From CAZFQD01 sp964520885 (GTDB lineage: Bacteria > Bacillota > Clostridia > Oscillospirales > SIG519): a stretch of DNA of 6,419 nucleotides. The notes beneath the pieces are model-generated. The model had not been told where the DNA came from and ran no database searches. It saw only the letters and a program-made list of their open reading frames with translations. The position numbers and the translations under genes are program-made. The stretch spans positions 1-6,419 of the forward strand of contig CAZFQD010000122.1 of the NCBI GenBank assembly GCA_964520885.1, written 5' to 3'. Of the stretch, positions 1 to 3,431 are shown piece after piece (the first letter of the stretch is position 1; each line of letters begins with the position of its first letter).

Positions 1-10
1 ACCCTCTTTT
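1..10 (-). promoter_or_regulatory. Shine-Dalgarno-like site of a gene beyond the left edge
   Basis: On the minus strand the ten bases after the TAA stop of the glycyl radical enzyme read AAAAGAGGGT, and AAGAGGG resembles a ribosome binding site. This suggests a closely spaced downstream gene in the same operon. In many glycyl radical enzyme loci that neighbour is the radical-SAM activating enzyme, but none of it is visible here. Confidence 0.4.
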
Positions 11-2146
11 TTAACAATCATGAACTGTTCTCTCAAGAACTTCAAGTTGAAGCGATGGTGTTAACCTAACAAAAAAATCACTATATCCCCCAATTCTTAC
101 AACTATATCTTCATAAAGTTTAGGATTATCTCTTGCTTTTAATAACATTTCTCTATCTACAGAATTTATTTGCATTTCAAATCCACCCCTTTCCATAAAT
201 GTCTTTATAAGTGCCATCGTTTTTTGAAGTGAATTTTCATTAAACATTTTTTTATTAAGTTTTATATTTACAGCTATTCCACCAATAAACGGATAATGTT
301 CCCATTTAGTGCTTGATAATATTGATGCTGTAGGGCCTTTCATATCTCTGCCCTGTGCAGGTCCAGAACCATCACCAAGTGGGAAACCATCAGTTCTTCC
401 GTCTGGAGTTGCCATTGTTTTAAACCCAAATTCATCATGTATTCTCCAACAAAATAAGCTCGGAATAATTGCTCCGTTTCTGTATGTTTCATATTTCTTA
501 CATTCATCGATTATCCACTTTGTAATTTCTCCAACTAAATTATCAACGTCATCATTGTCGTTTCCATATTTTTCGATACTGTTTAAAAAATATTGTCTTA
601 TATTTTCATATCCTTCATAATTCTTTTCTAAAACCTCTGCGAGTTTAGCAAATGTCATCTTTTTATCTTCAATAATATATCTTTTTATTACATATAAAGA
701 ATCAACTACATTTGCAACTCCTACAAATGAGGGCATTATCCAATTATACCTTGCTCCACCCGTTTCAATATCTTTGCCGTTTTCTATACAATCATTAACG
801 AAACAAGATAAAAACGGATCTCCCCCATGCTTTGTTCTTTCTATCTGCATTCTATTTTGTTCTAATATACTATCTTTAATAACTTCTGAAAGCTCTATAT
901 AAAAAACTTCTTTCAATTCATCAAAAGTTTTATATTCTAATATTTTACTGTCAGATTTTTTTATACCCATCGAATCTAAAAGTACCTGTGCTAAATTTAT
1001 ATAAGGGCTTGTTACCCATGAGGCAGATGATGCACATGGTGTTATCTCAACACAAGTTGAATGGATATAATGACACGCTTCACTATAAGGTAACCCATAA
1101 TATTGTAGACCTTTTATTACAATATCATCGTTAAATAATGCTGGATGTGAATGTCCTTGTTTCAATACTTCACATGAAAGCTTAAATAAATCTTCTGGTG
1201 TATCTGATGTATAGCAAAGTCCTACTCCAGGATAAATCATCCTGACATGGGCTATGCTTTTTATAAACATATATGTAAGTTCATTTGTTACGTCAATTCC
1301 GTTTTTATCACGTCCTCCAACCATAAGCCCAGCTGCAAGACCACTTTCAATATATTCATTGTAAATAATTCCCAAACAGTCAATTAGTTCTTGTGCTTTA
1401 ACCTCTGTTAATATTCCATTTTTCATATCATTTCTATAATATTCAATAAGATATCTGTCTGGTCGCCCTAATTGATATAAACCCCTTAATGGAAAAGTAA
1501 CAAAATGCATCGCTTGTACCGCTTCGTAAAATGATTCTGCTGGATTTTGTGGTACTTTGTTGCAGATTTCACTAATTTCAAATAGTTCCTTTTTCCTTAT
1601 AATATCATCACAATTTTCTGACAAACTCTTTGCATATTCAGAATATCTCTGGCTTAATCTAATAAGTCCTTCTAGTGATATTTTACATGCTAAATAAAAA
1701 TCATATTTTTCAATATCAACAACCTTTGTTAAATCAAGATTTTCTATCTTTTCATCAATTTCGGCTATAATTCCTATTAATCCGTTTTTANNNNNNNNNN
1801 GAATCTTCGCATAATCTATTGACATGTGCGACATTAATCCGTCTAATCTCATCTTTGCTTTTCTTGAATATTCAAAAAACAATATATTTTCTTTGCTTTC
1901 CTCAGCAGATAGTTCTCTCATGCTATATTTGCCAACTATTAGTTCATTTTCATCTATAATTACATCGACGTTATCAAGCATATATGCCGTAGCCATTCCG
2001 TAACGTTTTATTGTGCTTAATTCTTTTTCAAACGAATCACTATAGCCTTTATTATAAAGATAACCCCACTCTATATTCCATATGCTAGGACGTGCATTCA
2101 TTGCATGTTCTCTTAGCATTTCAACACGTTTTGTGCAATGTGTCAT
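11..2146 (-). CDS. Glycyl radical enzyme, PFL/dehydratase superfamily, substrate unknown
   Basis: Cytoplasmic oxygen-sensitive radical enzyme, 711 codons including four unresolved ones (116-119). The PFL-like barrel covers about residues 5-570 and the C-terminal glycine-radical domain about 579-705. Seen directly: ATPDGR at 579, QGRDMKGPTA nearby, and RIGGYSDFF, in which Gly687 is the expected radical glycine. The thiyl cysteine is Cys365 in STCVEITP, with Glu367 two residues on. Known for the family: Cys-x-Glu occurs in C-O, C-N and C-S lyases (glycerol, propanediol, choline and isethionate enzymes), whereas true PFL has adjacent cysteines, so a lyase/dehydratase is likelier than PFL. Oddities: Thr364 replaces the usual Gly of GCVE, GRPDRY (227-232) replaces the common GRxDQY, and NIEW replaces the N-terminal ERA motif. 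At 711 residues it is shorter than the usual 760-850, and it has no N-terminal extension for microcompartment targeting. The start is supported by an AGAGGAG ribosome site 5 nt upstream. Family certain; reaction not. Confidence 0.93.
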   Translation of the reverse strand: MTHCTKRVEMLREHAMNARPSIWNIEWGYLYNKGYSDSFEKELSTIKRYGMATAYMLDNVDVIIDENELIVGKYSMRELSAEESKENILFFEYSRKAKMRLDGLMSHMSIDYAKIXXXXKNGLIGIIAEIDEKIENLDLTKVVDIEKYDFYLACKISLEGLIRLSQRYSEYAKSLSENCDDIIRKKELFEISEICNKVPQNPAESFYEAVQAMHFVTFPLRGLYQLGRPDRYLIEYYRNDMKNGILTEVKAQELIDCLGIIYNEYIESGLAAGLMVGGRDKNGIDVTNELTYMFIKSIAHVRMIYPGVGLCYTSDTPEDLFKLSCEVLKQGHSHPALFNDDIVIKGLQYYGLPYSEACHYIHSTCVEITPCASSASWVTSPYINLAQVLLDSMGIKKSDSKILEYKTFDELKEVFYIELSEVIKDSILEQNRMQIERTKHGGDPFLSCFVNDCIENGKDIETGGARYNWIMPSFVGVANVVDSLYVIKRYIIEDKKMTFAKLAEVLEKNYEGYENIRQYFLNSIEKYGNDNDDVDNLVGEITKWIIDECKKYETYRNGAIIPSLFCWRIHDEFGFKTMATPDGRTDGFPLGDGSGPAQGRDMKGPTASILSSTKWEHYPFIGGIAVNIKLNKKMFNENSLQKTMALIKTFMERGGFEMQINSVDREMLLKARDNPKLYEDIVVRIGGYSDFFVRLTPSLQLEVLERTVHDC
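1791..1800. other. Assembly gap (10 N) inside the glycyl radical enzyme gene
   Basis: Ten unknown bases interrupt the gene at codons 116-119, between DYAKI and KNGLIGI. The reading frame is kept with a gap of 10, but a gap of 1 would keep it too. Relatives usually show a DYxKxLxxGLxGI pattern here, which leaves room for only one residue. The flanking bases would give CNT, which is Leu if N is T. The run is therefore probably a placeholder of arbitrary length. Confidence 0.95.
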
Positions 2147-2151
2147 ATATA

Positions 2152-2158
2152 CTCCTCT
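2152..2158 (-). promoter_or_regulatory. Ribosome binding site of the glycyl radical enzyme gene
   Basis: The minus strand reads AGAGGAG, then TATAT, then ATG at 2146. The 5 nt spacing supports this start over the in-frame Met codons at residues 10 and 16, and it matches where family members begin their RVxxLRE segment. Confidence 0.8.
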
Positions 2159-2290
2159 CTATTTCTTATAACAACTATATATGCATTTATTGTTTAATTA
2201 TCTTTATCTTAAAGTTACCATATTTTATATAAATTTAATATTTCTATATTACAAATAATACCTACATCTATATGTTCACTCTATTTTATT

Positions 2291-2318
2291 ATTATACTAT
2301 TTTTTTAGAAAAAGTCAT
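2291..2318 (-). promoter_or_regulatory. Predicted sigma-A promoter of the glycyl radical enzyme gene
   Basis: On the minus strand a perfect TATAAT (2296-2291) is preceded, after a 16 nt spacer, by ATGACT (2318-2313), a poor match to TTGACA. A good -10 with a weak -35 fits a promoter that needs an activator. Transcription would start near 2284, leaving an AT-rich leader of about 137 nt. The leader holds only weak hairpins, such as TAATAT/ATATTA at 2236-2251, and I recognise no riboswitch. Confidence 0.55.
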
Positions 2319-2352
2319 TGCTTTTTATTGCGATTTGATATACAATTATTGC
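2315..2352. promoter_or_regulatory. Candidate AraC-type operator: three phased ATTGC direct repeats
   Basis: ATTGC occurs in the same orientation at 2317-2321, 2327-2331 and 2348-2352, with start-to-start distances of 10 and 21 bp, so all three face the same side of the helix. The last two extend to the identical 7-mer TTATTGC (2325-2331 and 2346-2352), exactly 21 bp apart. AraC-family proteins carry two helix-turn-helix motifs that touch major grooves about one turn apart, and pairs of them often bind direct repeats with about 21 bp spacing. The block overlaps the -35 of the leftward promoter and lies across the rightward one. This fits activation of the enzyme gene and repression of the regulator's own gene. 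Assignment to the neighbouring regulator is inference. Confidence 0.5.
2318..2346 (+). promoter_or_regulatory. Predicted promoter of the AraC-family regulator gene
   Basis: TTGCTT (2318-2323) and TACAAT (2341-2346) are separated by 17 nt, giving a leader of about 30 nt before the start codon. An alternative is TTGCGA (2328-2333) with a second TACAAT (2353-2358), but its 19 nt spacer is less favourable. The -35 abuts the -35 of the divergent promoter, so both cannot easily be occupied at once. Confidence 0.45.
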
Positions 2353-2368
2353 TACAATCTGTTTTAAA

Positions 2369-2376
2369 AAGGAGTG
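2369..2376 (+). promoter_or_regulatory. Ribosome binding site of the AraC-family regulator
   Basis: AAGGAGTG, with GGAG at 2371-2374, lies 8 nt before the ATG at 2383. It decides against the ATG at 2379, which is out of frame and too close. Confidence 0.8.
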
Positions 2377-2382
2377 AAATGA

Positions 2383-3228
2383 ATGTTAAGCAAAACCCAA
2401 ATTGATATCAGTCCAGATAGTTCCTTTAACATTGCAGATACCACACCAAAAAAAGAACCGCCTCCTCTTTATATTGAATCAGTCGGGCACTATAAGGCAT
2501 ATAGCAATTTTTACAATATGCGCGAAGGTTTAAAAAGCCATGTTCTTATTTCGACCTTAAAAGGTGGTGGTATATTAGATTTAAAAGATAGGATGTATAC
2601 ATTATCTCCAAATAGCATTGTTCTTATTGATTGTTATCCATACCATTTTTATAAACCAGATAAGGATTTGTGGGAATTTGAATGGTTCCATTTTAGAGGA
2701 AGCTCAGCAAGTTATTTTTATAAGCTAATTGGTAGCGAACCAATTAACTTTGACAAACCATTGAAATTCTTTCAAGAAATTAAACAAAACCTTTCAGAAA
2801 ATACAACTTCTCAGATGCTACAAAACTATAATCTTATGTCTAAAATATTTACTTCCATTTATTTTCAACAGATTTCAAATATAAGCCACATTAAATCTCC
2901 ACATGAAGATGACATTCAAAAAGCAATTAGGTTTATTAATAATAATCTTGAAAATAATATAACTGTTGATGATATTGCGAATGAAATAAATGTAAGTAAA
3001 TATTATTTTATAAGACTTTTTAAAAAACAAACAGATAAAACTCCTTATGAATACCTTCTCAACAGACGTTTAATTTATTCCAAAGCATTACTAAGAGAAA
3101 CAAATTATACCGTAGAATATATCGCAACAAAGTGTTGTTTTTCGAGCCCTAGCAGCTTCATACGTTTCTTTAAAAGTGAAACAGGCAATACACCTAACCA
3201 ATATAGAATAAACATATTTATATTGTAA
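2383..3228 (+). CDS. AraC-family transcriptional regulator with cupin sensor domain
   Basis: A 281-residue DNA-binding protein, typical in length for two-domain AraC regulators. Residues about 30-125 form the AraC-type cupin effector domain. Visible hallmarks are YIESVGHY (30-37), R48 in the MREGL segment, the LIDCYPYHFY strand (81-90) and WEFEWFHFRG (97-106), a pattern common in regulators of sugar uptake and use. Residues about 175-276 are the double helix-turn-helix domain: HTH1 is about 194-213 (TVDDIANEINVS) and HTH2 about 243-264, ending in the family signature FFKSETGNTPNQYR. HTH2 has Cys252-Phe253 where most members have Gly-Phe. It is transcribed divergently from the glycyl radical enzyme with 236 bp between start codons, the usual arrangement of an AraC regulator with its target. 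The effector is unknown; a sugar or the enzyme's substrate is plausible. It might instead control genes outside the window. Confidence 0.93.
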   Translation: MLSKTQIDISPDSSFNIADTTPKKEPPPLYIESVGHYKAYSNFYNMREGLKSHVLISTLKGGGILDLKDRMYTLSPNSIVLIDCYPYHFYKPDKDLWEFEWFHFRGSSASYFYKLIGSEPINFDKPLKFFQEIKQNLSENTTSQMLQNYNLMSKIFTSIYFQQISNISHIKSPHEDDIQKAIRFINNNLENNITVDDIANEINVSKYYFIRLFKKQTDKTPYEYLLNRRLIYSKALLRETNYTVEYIATKCCFSSPSSFIRFFKSETGNTPNQYRINIFIL

Positions 3229-3284
3229 AAGTTTTAGAAAGATTTCGCGAAAAGAATACGGGGATATTTGTTTGTGCTATAAAT

Positions 3285-3303
3285 AAGCTTAAATTGCTTT
3301 TTT
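3285..3303 (+). terminator. Weak possible terminator after the AraC-family gene
   Basis: AAGC (3285-3288) and GCTT (3296-3299) can pair around a 7-nt loop, followed by a run of six T (3298-3303). The stem is only 4 bp, so efficiency would be low. On the minus strand the same stem is followed by ATTTAT, so it could serve both convergent genes. Confidence 0.35.
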
Positions 3304-3350
3304 AAACCCTAAACAATTAATCATACATTAAATAAATCGTATATTCTGCA

Positions 3351-3368
3351 AAAATATTGATATATTTT
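3351..3368. repeat. AT-only inverted repeat between convergent genes
   Basis: AAAATAT (3351-3357) and ATATTTT (3362-3368) form a perfect 7-bp stem with a TGAT loop. It contains no G-C pair, so it is weak. It may help to end either convergent transcript or may be chance in such AT-rich DNA. Confidence 0.3.
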
Positions 3369-3376
3369 AACACTAT

Positions 3377-3431
3377 CTTGATAATTTACTTTTTGGGATA
3401 GAAGCCAAATTGCTGGTGCTAAATTATTAAG
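3377..3431 (-). repeat. Long inverted repeat spanning the stop codon of the beta-helix gene
   Basis: CTTGATAATTTA (3377-3388) pairs with TAAATTATTAAG (3420-3431) along 12 positions with one G-T wobble. A 5-bp inner stem TTTGG/CCAAA (3392-3396 with 3405-3409) lies inside. The right arm includes the TAA stop at 3427-3429. In the minus-strand transcript this would fold at the 3' end of the message. No clean U run follows, so it is more like a 3'-end stability or pausing structure than a standard terminator. Confidence 0.4.

Larger units (their letters stand above)
3229..3426. other. Intergenic region between convergent genes, no gene seen
   Basis: These 198 bases separate the stops of the regulator (plus strand) and the beta-helix gene (minus strand). 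I see no coding region or RNA gene. The region holds a 10-bp perfect palindrome TTTCGCGAAA (3243-3252), a weak hairpin with a T run, and two AT-rich inverted repeats listed separately. Confidence 0.7.

Noticed and set aside
309..620. Open reading frame of 103 codons on the plus strand
   Set aside because: It lies wholly inside the glycyl radical enzyme gene on the other strand, has no recognisable domain or ribosome site, and its sequence mirrors conserved codons of that enzyme.
11..2146. Annotation as pyruvate formate-lyase
   Set aside because: PFL uses two adjacent cysteines, whereas this protein has Cys365-Val-Glu367, the lyase/dehydratase pattern.
2163..2191. Inverted AACAA/TTGTT arms near the enzyme's ribosome site as an operator
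   Set aside because: The arms are only 5 bp, are far apart, and are not symmetric about the ATGCAT between them. This is expected by chance in such DNA.
2147..2284. Possible riboswitch in the long leader of the glycyl radical enzyme gene
   Set aside because: The leader is AT-rich with only short AT stems (for example 2236-2251). No conserved aptamer core or terminator hairpin is visible.
3243..3252. Perfect palindrome TTTCGCGAAA just after the regulator gene
   Set aside because: It has no loop and no T run to act as a terminator and no promoter near it to be an operator. A single 10-bp palindrome is not enough to call a site.
3293..3413. Further ATTGC copies at 3293-3297 and 3409-3413 as additional operator repeats
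   Set aside because: They are isolated, not phased with each other, and lie at the 3' ends of two convergent genes where no promoter is apparent. A 5-mer is common by chance.
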